Source of the DNA: Pseudomonas sp. UBA4194
GTDB taxonomy: Bacteria > Pseudomonadota > Gammaproteobacteria > Pseudomonadales > Pseudomonadaceae
DNA: 57,024 bases
Direction of reading: 5' to 3'
Assembly (NCBI RefSeq): GCF_002379585.1
Contig: NZ_DFUE01000003.1
Span: 525-57,548 of the forward strand
The position numbers and the translations under genes were made by a program. Position 1 is the first letter of the stretch; each line of letters starts with the position of its first letter. Positions 1 through 8,139 of the stretch are shown here, piece by piece. Below the pieces are notes generated by a model. That model worked only from the letters and a program-made list of their open reading frames with translations, made no database searches and was not told the DNA's origin.

Positions 1-14
1 CCCCAGCCAACTCC

Positions 15-482
15 TCAACGATTCAAATACCCCAACGGCAGCTGCGTCGTCGACTTGATCTTCTCCATCGCGAAACTCGAGCTGATGTCGGTGATCCCGC
101 TGATCTGGATCAACTGCTTGTACACCGCGTCATACCCCGCAATATCGGGCACCACGATCCGCAACATGTAGTCGGTATCCCCTGCCATACGGTAGCACTC
201 CACCACTTCCGGCAATGTCCCGATAGCGTCATGGAACGTCGCCAGCCATTGAGCGTTGTGCTGGTTGGTGCGCAGGGCCGCGAACACGGTGACTGGCACA
301 TTCAGCTCGGCGGCATCGAGCAAGGCCACCCTGCCCCTGATCAGCCCACCCTCCTCCAGCTTCTGAATACGCCGCCAACACGCCGTACTGCCCAGCCCGA
401 TCTGCTCGGCCATGTCGGCCACTGGCCGGGTGCAGTCGGCCTGCAGCAGTTGCAGAAGGGCTACGTCGAATTTATCCATCAC
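15..482 (-). CDS. Lrp/AsnC family transcriptional regulator
   Basis: A 155-residue protein of normal Lrp/AsnC size. An N-terminal AsnC-type winged helix-turn-helix (about residues 3-50, with the family pattern of helix turn and Arg-rich recognition helix around GSTACWRRIQKLEE) is followed by a ligand-binding RAM domain (about 65-145, including VVECYRMAGDTDYMLRI, a very typical core). Such proteins sense amino acids and form octamers on DNA. It is divergent from the cysteine desulfurase gene, with about 180 bp between the starts, so control of that gene is plausible but only inferred. The effector amino acid cannot be told from the sequence. Confidence 0.93.
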   Translation of the reverse strand: MMDKFDVALLQLLQADCTRPVADMAEQIGLGSTACWRRIQKLEEGGLIRGRVALLDAAELNVPVTVFAALRTNQHNAQWLATFHDAIGTLPEVVECYRMAGDTDYMLRIVVPDIAGYDAVYKQLIQISGITDISSSFAMEKIKSTTQLPLGYLNR

Positions 483-664
483 TGCCGCTCTTTCGGTGAT
501 CGAATGCCGCTACAAGGCACCAAGGCGAACAGTATTGCGTATATCGCCTCCTGACCGGAATGCTTTTGCGCATAACGTCCTCGATGACGACCACAAGTCA
601 ATTTTTTTCACCCGAATTGGCGTTAGCATTTTCTCAACCAAAACAGCCTCGCCGAGACCCGTTC

Positions 665-1807
665 ATGAATAGCCTTCCCGTGTACCTCGACTATGCCGCC
701 ACCACCCCAGTCGATGACCGCGTCATCCAGGCGATGGTCGACTGCCTTGGCCGCGGGGCCACCTTTGGCAATCCCGCCTCGAGTTCCCACGCCTACGGTC
801 AGCAGGCACGCCAGGCCGTAGAGCATGCCCGTCGCCAGGTTGCCCAGCTGATCGGTGCCCAGGCCCAGGACCTGATCTGGACGTCCGGCGCCACCGAGTC
901 GAACAACCTGGCAATCAAAGGTATCGCTCAGAACGGCGGCCACATCATCACCAGCGTGCTGGAACACAAGGCCGTGATCGACACCGTCCGCCAGCTGGAG
1001 CAAAACGGCTGCGCGGTCACCTGGCTGGAGCCGGACGCCCGAGGCTTGATCCAGCCTCACGCCGTGCAGCAGGCGTTACGCCCAGACACCGTGCTGGTCT
1101 CGCTGATGTGGGTCAACAATGAGCTGGGTACCCTCACCGACGTTGCCAGCATCGCCGGGCTGGTCCGTGAGCACGGCGCTTTGCTGCATGTAGATGCTGC
1201 CCAGGCAGCAGGCAAGGTCACCATCGACTTGCGTGGCCTGAGTATCGACATGCTATCGCTGTCGGCGCACAAGGCCTACGGCCCCAAAGGCATCGGCGCG
1301 CTTTACGTGGGCGCGCGGGCGAAGCCACGATTGCAGGCGCAAATGCATGGGGGTGGTCATGAACAGGGGCTGCGCTCGGGCACGCTGCCAACCCACCAGA
1401 TTGTCGGCATGGGCGCTGCGTTTGCCTTGGCCGCCGCCCAGATGGACAGTGAAAATCACAAGATTGCCCGCCTGGCAGCGCAGTTGCGCGAAGGCTTGCT
1501 GAATTTGCCCGGTGTCAGCATCAACGGCTGCCCGGACCAGCGCATTGCCCACACCCTCAACGTGTGCGTGGACCATCCGGGCTTCAATACGGCAGCGCTG
1601 GCCAGTCGACTGGCGGTGTCATCGACATCCGCCTGCAACTCCGCCAGCGCCGCTGCATCCCACGTGCTGCTGGCGCTGGGTCGTAGTCAGACCCAGGCGC
1701 TGCGCAGTGTGCGCCTGAGCGTGGGCCGATATTCCGAAGCCGGCGATATCGACACTGCAATCCAGGTCATCGGCCAGGCGCTGGCCGCGCCGGCAAACCC
1801 ATGGTGA
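665..1807 (+). CDS. Cysteine desulfurase (NifS/IscS-like class V aminotransferase)
   Basis: A 380-residue PLP enzyme that takes sulfur from L-cysteine and leaves alanine. Recognisable parts are the N-terminal YLDYAATTPVD, the TSGATESNN loop, HVDAAQAAGK, the PLP lysine in SLSAHKAYGPKGIGALYV, the glycine stretch MHGGGHEQGLRSGT, and the catalytic cysteine region SSTSACNSAS near the C terminus. I chose the ATG at 665 because upstream in-frame residues lack family features and YLDYAATTP normally lies a few residues from the start. It is not in an isc or suf operon, so it is a stand-alone paralogue. The neighbour is a sulfonate-type binding protein read convergently, with 9 bp between stops, which hints at a role in sulfur supply; this is inference. 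Confidence 0.9.
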   Translation: MNSLPVYLDYAATTPVDDRVIQAMVDCLGRGATFGNPASSSHAYGQQARQAVEHARRQVAQLIGAQAQDLIWTSGATESNNLAIKGIAQNGGHIITSVLEHKAVIDTVRQLEQNGCAVTWLEPDARGLIQPHAVQQALRPDTVLVSLMWVNNELGTLTDVASIAGLVREHGALLHVDAAQAAGKVTIDLRGLSIDMLSLSAHKAYGPKGIGALYVGARAKPRLQAQMHGGGHEQGLRSGTLPTHQIVGMGAAFALAAAQMDSENHKIARLAAQLREGLLNLPGVSINGCPDQRIAHTLNVCVDHPGFNTAALASRLAVSSTSACNSASAAASHVLLALGRSQTQALRSVRLSVGRYSEAGDIDTAIQVIGQALAAPANPW

Positions 1808-1816
1808 GCACCGACT

Positions 1817-2767
1817 TTACTGGGTCTTGAGGGCGAAGCTGCGATCGAACGTCGGCGTGACGTCCAGGCGTTTGGGGATCATTCCGCTGTTGAGGTAGAA
1901 GTCCGCTGCGGCCTGCTGCTGGCTGACGATCTCGTCTGTCAGCGGCTGCCATTGCAGCTTGCGGCGCTCGAATTGCAGTTTGGCCACTTCCACCGGGAAG
2001 CCGATGATCCGCGCCAGGGTCTGAGAGTAGCTGTCGATATTCTCGTAGCCCCAGCGCTGCGCCGCCGCCAGGCGATCGAGGTAATCCTGCAGGGCGGCAT
2101 GGCGCGCCGGGTCGGCCAATGCTACGTCAGTGGCTGCCAGGTAACTGTTGCCCGCCCATAGCCCCCGGCCATTGACCAATACCCGCGCCTTGTCGACCAG
2201 CTCCGATTGCGCCGTATACGGCTCCCACGTGGCCCAGGCATCTACCGAGCCGTTGGCCAGGGCCATCTTCGCATCGACCGGTCCGAGGAAGCGCAGGTCG
2301 ACGTCCTTGGCCGTCAGGCCTACCGAGGCCAGCGCTTTGAGCGCGATGTAATGACCGATCGAGCCACGGCGAGTGGCAATACGCTTGCCCTTGAGATCCG
2401 CCGCCGACTGCAGCGGCGAATCGCCCCGCACGATGACCGCCGTACCGTAGGGGTCGGATTTGTCCACGGCAATGGCCTTGACCTCGGCGCCCGCTGCCAG
2501 GGCGAACAATAGCGGGCCGTCGCCGATGATCCCGGCGTCCACGGCTTTGGCATTCAGGGCTTCGGCCAGCGGTGCAGCGGCGGGAAATTCGGCCCACTCG
2601 ATGCGATAGCCCGGCAGGTCCTTCAGGCCATCGGCGGCTTCCAGTTGCGCGCGCATATTGCCCTTCTGGTCGGCAATGCGCAGGGTCACTACGTCAGCAG
2701 CAAAAGCCTGAGCACTCAGACCGATGGCCAAAGCCAGGGCAGCGAACAATCGGGTAGGCGTCCTCAC
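1817..2767 (-). CDS. ABC transporter periplasmic binding protein, SsuA/TauA sulfonate/nitrate type
   Basis: A 316-residue protein with a signal peptide (cleavage after about residue 23, AQAFA-AD) and a type 2 periplasmic-binding fold of the NMT1/SsuA class. Typical stretches are LRIADQKGN near the mature N terminus, the AGIIGDGPLLFALAAGA region, DLKGKRIATRRGSIGHY (the phosphate/sulfonate-binding loop of this class) and NGSVDAWATWEPYTA. These proteins deliver alkanesulfonates, taurine or related compounds to an ABC permease. No permease or ATPase gene lies next to it in the window, so it is an orphan component here. The ligand is not predictable. Confidence 0.9.
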   Translation of the reverse strand: MRTPTRLFAALALAIGLSAQAFAADVVTLRIADQKGNMRAQLEAADGLKDLPGYRIEWAEFPAAAPLAEALNAKAVDAGIIGDGPLLFALAAGAEVKAIAVDKSDPYGTAVIVRGDSPLQSAADLKGKRIATRRGSIGHYIALKALASVGLTAKDVDLRFLGPVDAKMALANGSVDAWATWEPYTAQSELVDKARVLVNGRGLWAGNSYLAATDVALADPARHAALQDYLDRLAAAQRWGYENIDSYSQTLARIIGFPVEVAKLQFERRKLQWQPLTDEIVSQQQAAADFYLNSGMIPKRLDVTPTFDRSFALKTQ

Positions 2768-3011
2768 TGGGAAACCTCCCGCGAAGAGGTTTTAGCGTGG
2801 TCCAGGTAAGGCGAAACAGTGAACATCTGAGGGCACTCCCGAGGCATTGGCGGTTGGGCGCTGTTGCGCCCTCTTCCGCTTGACTGACGCTTATACGTTA
2901 GCGTTTGGTCAGGGCATTTGGAAATGCGATAAAGACATAAGCTAATATTCTATGCGCTGATCTAAGCCTCCAAACATGATGCCATATGCGCATGATTCGC
3001 GGCTACCCGGC

Positions 3012-3740
3012 TTACCCAGCGTTGCGCTCAAGCAGCCACCCTTTCAAGTCGGCTATCTCCTGCGGGTTGATGGAATGGGTCAACCCCGGATAGGTGCGCA
3101 TTGCTGCTTGCAAGCCATGCTGCCTGAGAAATTCGTCGGCTTGAGTCGCACCCGCGAGCGGAATGCGCTGATCGGCGGTGCCATGACCGATGAACACCGC
3201 CAGATTGCCAAAGCCCTGGATGTTCTTCAGTTCGTTGCGCAGCACGGGGAGGATCTTGCCGCTCAAGGCGGCGATGCCGCCGACCTTCTCAGGCGCGCGC
3301 AGCGCTAGTTCATAGCTCATCATTGCGCCCTGGCTGAAACCCACCAGGTAGACCTTGCGCGCCGGTGGGTGGTACTTGTTCACGGCCTGGTCGATGAAGC
3401 TGCTCAACGTGTGGGTCGATTGGGCCAGATCGGCGGTTTCGCCGTTGTAGTCGCGCTCGTTCGAGGTCTGTCGGAACCACTGGAAGCGACCCGGCGCCAG
3501 GGTGATGGGTGCACGTACCGACAGATAGGTGTAATCGGCAGGCAAACCGGTGTACAGCGCAAACAGGTCGAGCTCGTTGCTGCCGTACCCATGCATGAAG
3601 ATCACCAGCGGCTTGCCGGCCGTTTCCGGCGCAGCCTTCTCCACGTAGCTAAGGGGAAGATCGGTGTGAATCGGCAGATCGGCGTTCGCCATTCCTGAAA
3701 AAAGCAGCAATGCGAGGGCGAGTTTTTTGATCATCACCAT
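3012..3740 (-). CDS. Secreted alpha/beta hydrolase (phospholipase/carboxylesterase family)
   Basis: A 242-residue protein with an N-terminal signal peptide (basic MVMIKK, hydrophobic core, ANA cleavage at about residue 20). The fold is that of YpfH/EstB-like serine esterases: oxyanion region VIFMHGYGSNELD, nucleophile elbow GFSQG (about residue 140), acid in HGTADQRIP and catalytic histidine in GLTHSI. It probably hydrolyses short-chain esters in the periplasm; the true substrate is unknown. The start could be the first or the third codon, both Met. It is divergent from the following small secreted protein gene. Confidence 0.87.
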   Translation of the reverse strand: MVMIKKLALALLLFSGMANADLPIHTDLPLSYVEKAAPETAGKPLVIFMHGYGSNELDLFALYTGLPADYTYLSVRAPITLAPGRFQWFRQTSNERDYNGETADLAQSTHTLSSFIDQAVNKYHPPARKVYLVGFSQGAMMSYELALRAPEKVGGIAALSGKILPVLRNELKNIQGFGNLAVFIGHGTADQRIPLAGATQADEFLRQHGLQAAMRTYPGLTHSINPQEIADLKGWLLERNAG

Positions 3741-3866
3741 GGGCTCCTTGGATTGATCGAGGATCGAAAGCGCAGTGAGGGTAACACTACCGTTGGTCGG
3801 CTAGCGGGCACCCTTCGACGAGCGGCGTTGCCTTAATTCCGTGTAATCCCACAACGGAGAAGTACC

Positions 3867-4214
3867 ATGATCACAAGAAAGATCGCTCACTTTGCCCTGA
3901 TCGGGCTGCTGTCTGCCGGTTCCATGGCCGCTGTCGCAGGTTCTGTCCCGCCTGGCAAGGAACCTACTCCGTCCACCCCGAGCACCAGCAACGATGTCCG
4001 TACCGGTAACGAGATGGGCAACGGTCGCAGCAACGACGCCAACAGCAGCAGTGGCAGTGCCACCAGTGGTCAGGCCCCATCGGGCCAAGGCTCCATGAGC
4101 AACGGCACCGGCAACAGCAGCGGCGCCAACAAAGGCTCGATGGGCACCGGCACTGGCAACGGCGCAAGCTCCGGCCAGGGTACGGGCAGTGGCGCGGGCG
4201 GCGTCAGCAACTAA
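3867..4214 (+). CDS. Small secreted Gly/Ser/Asn-rich low-complexity protein
   Basis: A 115-residue protein with a good ribosome binding site (GGAGAAG, 6 bases from the ATG) and a clear Sec signal peptide ending near AVAG (about residue 25). The mature part has almost no aromatic residues and consists of Gly, Ser, Asn, Thr runs, ending in repeats such as GTGNG, GQGTGSG. It has no catalytic domain and is probably disordered or an extracellular or envelope protein. The stop codon overlaps the stop of the convergent LysR gene. Similar short proteins occur in pseudomonads without known function. I do not assign one. Confidence 0.72.
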   Translation: MITRKIAHFALIGLLSAGSMAAVAGSVPPGKEPTPSTPSTSNDVRTGNEMGNGRSNDANSSSGSATSGQAPSGQGSMSNGTGNSSGANKGSMGTGTGNGASSGQGTGSGAGGVSN

Positions 4215-5149
4215 AGACGAGCCAGCACGTCTGCGCGAGTGAGGTGCAAGTCCGTTGCCTGACCGAAATGGGTCAACAGCTCATCGACCACCACCTTCAC
4301 TCGCCGCGCCATATGCTGGCGATGCGGGTAATACAGCACCATCTCGCCCTCCCCGGGGTGGTGCAGATCCGCCATAACCAATTTCAATGCTCCAGAACGC
4401 AGATACGGCCAGGCAACATTCAGCGCCAACTGTGCAATCCCCACATCGGCAAGTACCAGATCCAGCAGTGCGTCCGGGTCGCTGGCGACCATCTGTGCCC
4501 GCGGTGTAATGGCCACGACCGAGCCATGCCCGTCCTTGAAATGCCAAGGGGAAACCGGTTTGTCAGTCCAGCGCATGCAGATGCAGCGGTGGTCGATCAG
4601 CGCCTCGGGTGTGGTGGGCATCCCTGCTTCCGCCAGATAGCCCGCGCTGGCCAGCAGTACCAACGGTTGTTCACAAAACCTTCGGGCCACCAGATTGGAA
4701 GGCTCGACCACGCCGCTGCGCACGGCTATATCAACACCACTGGCCAGCAGGTCGACCGGCCGGTTATCCAGGTCTACCTCGAGCTTGAGCTGGGGATATT
4801 TTTCGGCCAGGCCAGGCAGGAGCGGTATCACCCAGCGCCGGCCGAACGACATGCCGACCGAGATGCGCACCGTACCCGAAGGTGATGCCTGAGCCTGGGA
4901 CATCTTCGCGACGGCCTCCTCGAGTAGGTGCACTGCCGACCCTGCCATGTCCAGGAACACCTGGCCTTCATCGGTGAGCGAAAGACGTCGGGTGCTGCGG
5001 TTGAACAGCCTCACCCCCAACTGCCGTTCCAGCACAGCCACGTTCTTGCTCACCGCGGCAGTGGACACGCCCAGGCGCTCGGCCGCCACCGTGAAGGTGC
5101 CGCTGTTGACGGATTCCAGAAAGGCGCTGATCCCATGCAGGTTCTTCAT
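4211..5149 (-). CDS. LysR family transcriptional regulator
   Basis: A 312-residue LysR-type regulator. The N-terminal winged helix (MKNLHGISAFLESVNSGTFTVAAERLGVS, about residues 1-60) is followed by a LysR substrate domain (about 88-295) containing GTVRISVGMSFG, LELEVDLDNRP-type and DIAVRSG motifs, the pattern of the CrgA/YafC-like subgroup that often responds to aromatic or quinone compounds. I chose the second Met, 11 codons into the open frame, since the family begins close to the helix. The gene stops against the small secreted protein gene. Upstream is a 580-bp gap and the divergent Vfr-like gene. Its target is unknown. Confidence 0.9.
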   Translation of the reverse strand: MKNLHGISAFLESVNSGTFTVAAERLGVSTAAVSKNVAVLERQLGVRLFNRSTRRLSLTDEGQVFLDMAGSAVHLLEEAVAKMSQAQASPSGTVRISVGMSFGRRWVIPLLPGLAEKYPQLKLEVDLDNRPVDLLASGVDIAVRSGVVEPSNLVARRFCEQPLVLLASAGYLAEAGMPTTPEALIDHRCICMRWTDKPVSPWHFKDGHGSVVAITPRAQMVASDPDALLDLVLADVGIAQLALNVAWPYLRSGALKLVMADLHHPGEGEMVLYYPHRQHMARRVKVVVDELLTHFGQATDLHLTRADVLARL

Positions 5150-5729
5150 TGGCTGCTCAACTTTCCCTTGAAAATCTTTCAACCCTGAATCGCTTCAGGT
5201 TGAAGCATACGTGGATTAAATTAGCGCTGTCAGCGAACTTTCAATAGTTATGAACCTGTTCTCATATTGGCTTGATGCCGCACTTTTTTGTTGCAGTGTC
5301 GCGCCATTTCCGTGCGCCGACTCGCCGATCGTGAGAATGAAACATCCCTCTGTTACTGTAATTCGTTAGATTTGATCGTCTCAATCCAACCGACTTCGGA
5401 GCCTTTCAATGCGCAACGTCTGCGGCAGCATTCTGACCCGCCCTTTGCCTCGATCGCCATCTATCCCACAACTAAATAGAGCAATGATACTAACTAGTTC
5501 ATGTTTAGCGTAGAGCCATGACTCTAAAGACAAAGAATAAAGCATTGTGCCACTACTTGGGCTAGAGGTCCCGTAAGCCCCGGCCGCTGTGATGTGCAGC
5601 ATATTGCGCATTGTTACCCGCGATCATTAAGCGCTTTTCATTGACAACTCCCCTGCCCCATTGTGCAAAAGGCCTCGCGCGCAATGGGCGATGTTGTCGC
5701 ACCGATGGTCTACTTGCGAGATATCAAAC
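5150..5729. other. AT-rich intergenic gap between the LysR gene and the Vfr-like gene
   Basis: About 580 bases with no gene I can support. The stretch is visibly richer in A and T than its surroundings, especially 5210-5290 and 5470-5560, unlike the GC-rich flanks. It contains a small perfect dyad CGCTG-t-CAGCG at 5225-5235. The only open frame of note (about 63 codons at 5288-5479) lacks a ribosome binding site and any family pattern. The gap must hold the two divergent promoters, and marks the left edge of the T3SS region; it could be the seam of an acquired island. Confidence 0.6.
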
Positions 5730-6368
5730 ATGCTTCCGCAAACCGTCAATAGTTCGAACGTGGAAAAATTACTGGCCTATAGCCAGCGCCGCCGCTTTGG
5801 CGCCAACTCACATATTCAATGTGTGGATGAGCGCCGTGAAACACTGTCTTTTATCATTAAAGGCTCCGTCACCCTCTTCATCGAGGACGAAGACGGTCGC
5901 GAGATGATCATTGCTTATTTGAACCCCGGGGACTATTTCGGCGAACTTGGCTTGTTTGCCACCGCCCACCAGCACACGGGCAACAGCCCTTGGCTCAGGG
6001 CTCGAACCGAATGCGAAGTGGCGGATATCAGCTATCAGCGCTTTCGCGAGCTGGCCCGACGCAATCCGGTGATCCTCTTCGACCTGGGCAAACAGATTGC
6101 TCAGCGCTTGCGGCGCACCACGCGCAAGGTCGGTGATCTGGCCTTCGTCGACGTCAGTGGCCGCATCGTCGGCTGCCTGCTGGATCTGTGCAAGCAACCG
6201 GAAGCCATGACCCATCCCGATGGCATGCAGATACGCATCACCCGACTTGAAATCGGCAGTATCGTGGGCTGTTCTCGGCAGATGGTGGGGCAAGTGCTCA
6301 AGGAACTGGAAGAACGCAGTCTGGTGCACGTACGCGGCAAGACGATGGTGATCTACGGAACGCGTTGA
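5730..6368 (+). CDS. Crp/Fnr family regulator, divergent Vfr paralogue
   Basis: A 212-residue protein, almost the length of Vfr/CRP. The cyclic-nucleotide-binding fold spans about residues 10-115 (FIIKGSVTLFIEDEDGREMIIAYLNPGDYFGELGLF), the long dimer helix 115-145 (RRTTRKVGDLAF is nearly identical to Vfr) and the HTH 165-200. In the phosphate-binding loop, where CRP and Vfr have Arg-Ser-Ala, this protein has Asn85-Ser86-Pro87, so the arginine that grips cAMP is missing. In the recognition helix (CSRQMVGQVLK) the CRP Glu181 and Arg185 equivalents are Gln184 and Gln188. It is the only regulator beside the T3SS cluster and is a natural candidate for its control. The start at 5730 gives the Vfr-like length; upstream residues look unrelated. 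Confidence 0.88.
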   Translation: MLPQTVNSSNVEKLLAYSQRRRFGANSHIQCVDERRETLSFIIKGSVTLFIEDEDGREMIIAYLNPGDYFGELGLFATAHQHTGNSPWLRARTECEVADISYQRFRELARRNPVILFDLGKQIAQRLRRTTRKVGDLAFVDVSGRIVGCLLDLCKQPEAMTHPDGMQIRITRLEIGSIVGCSRQMVGQVLKELEERSLVHVRGKTMVIYGTR

Positions 6369-6374
6369 GTGAGC

Positions 6375-6398
6375 GAGGGGCCCAGGCCCCTCTTCTCT
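6375..6398. terminator. Hairpin terminator between converging Vfr-like gene and T3SS operon end
   Basis: A perfect GC-rich stem GAGGGGC / GCCCCTC with loop CCAG, followed on the plus strand by the pyrimidine-rich TTCTCTTGC. It sits just after the stop of the Vfr-like gene (6368) and before the stop of the leftmost T3SS-region gene (6419), so it can serve transcripts from both sides. Confidence 0.7.
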
Positions 6399-6418
6399 TG
6401 CTTCACACCCGCCCCCCC

Positions 6419-6781
6419 TCAAGGCTGCACGGGCACCTCGCTGGTGGTTGCCGGCGCGGGCCCCAGAGGCGCCTGCTCGCCCTGGATGTAGCGCTCCGCC
6501 GCTCGCCCCAGCGGCGCCGACAATGTGGGCCCCATGGTTCGTCCCCGTTGCAGATCGGCGCTGCGTTCGGCCATGCGCTGCAGGTTGAGGTTGTTGGCGC
6601 AGCCCATGGGCAGGCGTAGGGTCTGGTTGGGTCCCGGCTCGGCCTGCCCCAGGCAGGCGGCAGGCACCGTGGTGGCGCCCTGGCGCGTGTAGTCCGAATC
6701 GTAGGCCGGCACCTCCAGCTCCGTGGCGCAACCGCCCAGTACGACGCACAGCAATGGCACAGCCAGGCGATCAATCGACAT
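6419..6781 (-). CDS. CpaD-like (Tad pilus) lipoprotein of the T3SS cluster
   Basis: A 120-residue lipoprotein: short signal peptide with lipobox L-G-G-C (Cys18). The second half, LRLPMGCANNLNLQRMAERSA-DLQRGR, followed by a conserved tail ending near AERYIQGE, matches the hallmark of CpaD/RcpB outer-membrane lipoproteins of Tad pili (fGCAxxxNLaaMvaxPxDLxxgR). CpaD works with the secretin CpaC in the outer membrane. The start codon overlaps the end of the secretin gene by 11 bases, so the two are translationally coupled, which supports a partnership as pilotin or pore stabiliser. T3SS clusters normally have a different pilotin (SctG) or none. The family call is from motif memory and not from a database search. 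Confidence 0.72.
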   Translation of the reverse strand: MSIDRLAVPLLCVVLGGCATELEVPAYDSDYTRQGATTVPAACLGQAEPGPNQTLRLPMGCANNLNLQRMAERSADLQRGRTMGPTLSAPLGRAAERYIQGEQAPLGPAPATTSEVPVQP

Positions 6782-8093
6782 AGAAACCAAACTCCGAATG
6801 AGTGGGCAGTGTGCCGGTACCCGCTGCCAGCTGGCGCGCCGGGTTGTTGCCATCACTGTCCAGCGGCGTGGCCAGATCATGCGTCGAGCTGGGTTCGACC
6901 AGATACGGGGTGATCAGGATCACCAGTTCGGTCTCGCTACGCTGGAACCGCTTGGACTTGAACAGGTTGCCCATCACCGGGATGTCCCCCAGCAGCGGCA
7001 GTTTGTCCATGTCCTGGGAATTGCTGCGCTGGAACAGTCCGGCGATGGCGAAGGTCTGGCCGCTGCCCACTTCCACCCGGGTGTCGGCACGACGCACCTG
7101 GAAGCTGGGGATGCTGAAGCCGGCGATCTGGACCGGGTTGACCGTAGACAGGCTGCTGACCTCTGGACGCACCTGCAGGCCAATGCGGTTGTTCGGCAGC
7201 AGGGTTGGCGTGAATTGCAGGGAGACCCCGAAAGGCTTGTATTCGATGCCCACCAGTTCGCTGTTCACCGGTACCGGCACCGGAATCTCGCCGCCCGCCA
7301 GAAAACTCGCCGTCTGGCCGCTGACGGCGGTGATATTGGGCTCGGCCAGAATCTCCAGGAAACCGTTGCTTTGCAGGGCGTCGAGCAGCACGTCGATATT
7401 GGCGCTGCCGCTGCTGAACCCGGCGCCGATGGCGTTGGTGGCTCCGGCGGCGGCAGCGCTGGCCAGCGGTCCGCCGGTGACCAGGCCGAAGGTGAAGTTG
7501 CCACTGCTGATCAGCGCGTTCCAGTTCACCCCGTATTGCAGCAATTGCTGACGTGACACCTCGGCAAAACGCACGCGGATGTTCACTTGTGGCGAGCCGC
7601 GGGCGTAGGTGGTGGTGTTGATCGGCGGATCTTGCGGGCTGGAGCCGCTCACCAACATGGCATTGAGTTCCAGCGCCGAGGTGACGTCGGCCGTGCTGCC
7701 CTTGGCCAACAGACGCTTGCCGGCAGGCTGCACCTCGACCAGGTTGGCTGGGTTACGGTCCCGCATGGCTTGCGCGGCAGCCGGGGCAACGCGCAGCTGG
7801 ACCGAGCCCTGGGTGCTCTCGTCATCGCCCAGGGCAATCAGGTTGGTTTCCCCGCTGGCCTTGCCGTACACGTAAGCCACGCCCGGCGACACTACGCGGA
7901 TATCGGCCACGGCAGTGTCGGCGACAAACACCGATTCCACCGGTGAGGCGAAGCGCACGATGCGGCCTTCGCCCAATCCGATATCGATGCGCCGCCCCCC
8001 ATTGGGGTCGACCTCCAGAGCCTGGGCTTGCAGCACCCATAAGGCGGTGGCGAGCAGCAGCATGAAGCGGGGCCAGAGGTAGGGTTGGCTCAT
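6771..8093 (-). CDS. sctC2: Outer-membrane secretin, RhcC2/CpaC type (SctC C-terminal part)
   Basis: A 440-residue secretin with a signal peptide (cleavage near QAQA, residue 25). Residues about 26-100 (IDIGLGEGRIVRF..PVESVFVADTAVADIRVVSPGVAYVYGKASGETNLIAL) are the N-terminal domain typical of CpaC/RcpA of Tad pili. Residues about 165-395 hold the secretin channel, with VPVPVNSELVGIEYKPFGVSLQFTP, RRADTRVEVGSGQTFAIAGLF and LPLLGDIPVMGNLFKSKRFQRSETELVILITP. In rhizobial T3SS the secretin is split into RhcC1 and RhcC2, and the matching N-terminal half lies here at the opposite end of the cluster (20920-21534). Preceded by sctV (46 bp gap) and overlapping the CpaD-like gene. Confidence 0.9.
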   Translation of the reverse strand: MSQPYLWPRFMLLLATALWVLQAQALEVDPNGGRRIDIGLGEGRIVRFASPVESVFVADTAVADIRVVSPGVAYVYGKASGETNLIALGDDESTQGSVQLRVAPAAAQAMRDRNPANLVEVQPAGKRLLAKGSTADVTSALELNAMLVSGSSPQDPPINTTTYARGSPQVNIRVRFAEVSRQQLLQYGVNWNALISSGNFTFGLVTGGPLASAAAAGATNAIGAGFSSGSANIDVLLDALQSNGFLEILAEPNITAVSGQTASFLAGGEIPVPVPVNSELVGIEYKPFGVSLQFTPTLLPNNRIGLQVRPEVSSLSTVNPVQIAGFSIPSFQVRRADTRVEVGSGQTFAIAGLFQRSNSQDMDKLPLLGDIPVMGNLFKSKRFQRSETELVILITPYLVEPSSTHDLATPLDSDGNNPARQLAAGTGTLPTHSEFGFYVD

Positions 8094-8139
8094 TGATGGA
8101 TTCCTGGGGTTGGCAGGTGGGGATGCGGTGTCTGGGGAC

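Noticed and set aside
5288..5479. 63-codon frame in the AT-rich gap
   Set aside because: No ribosome binding site, no signal or domain pattern and atypical codon use.
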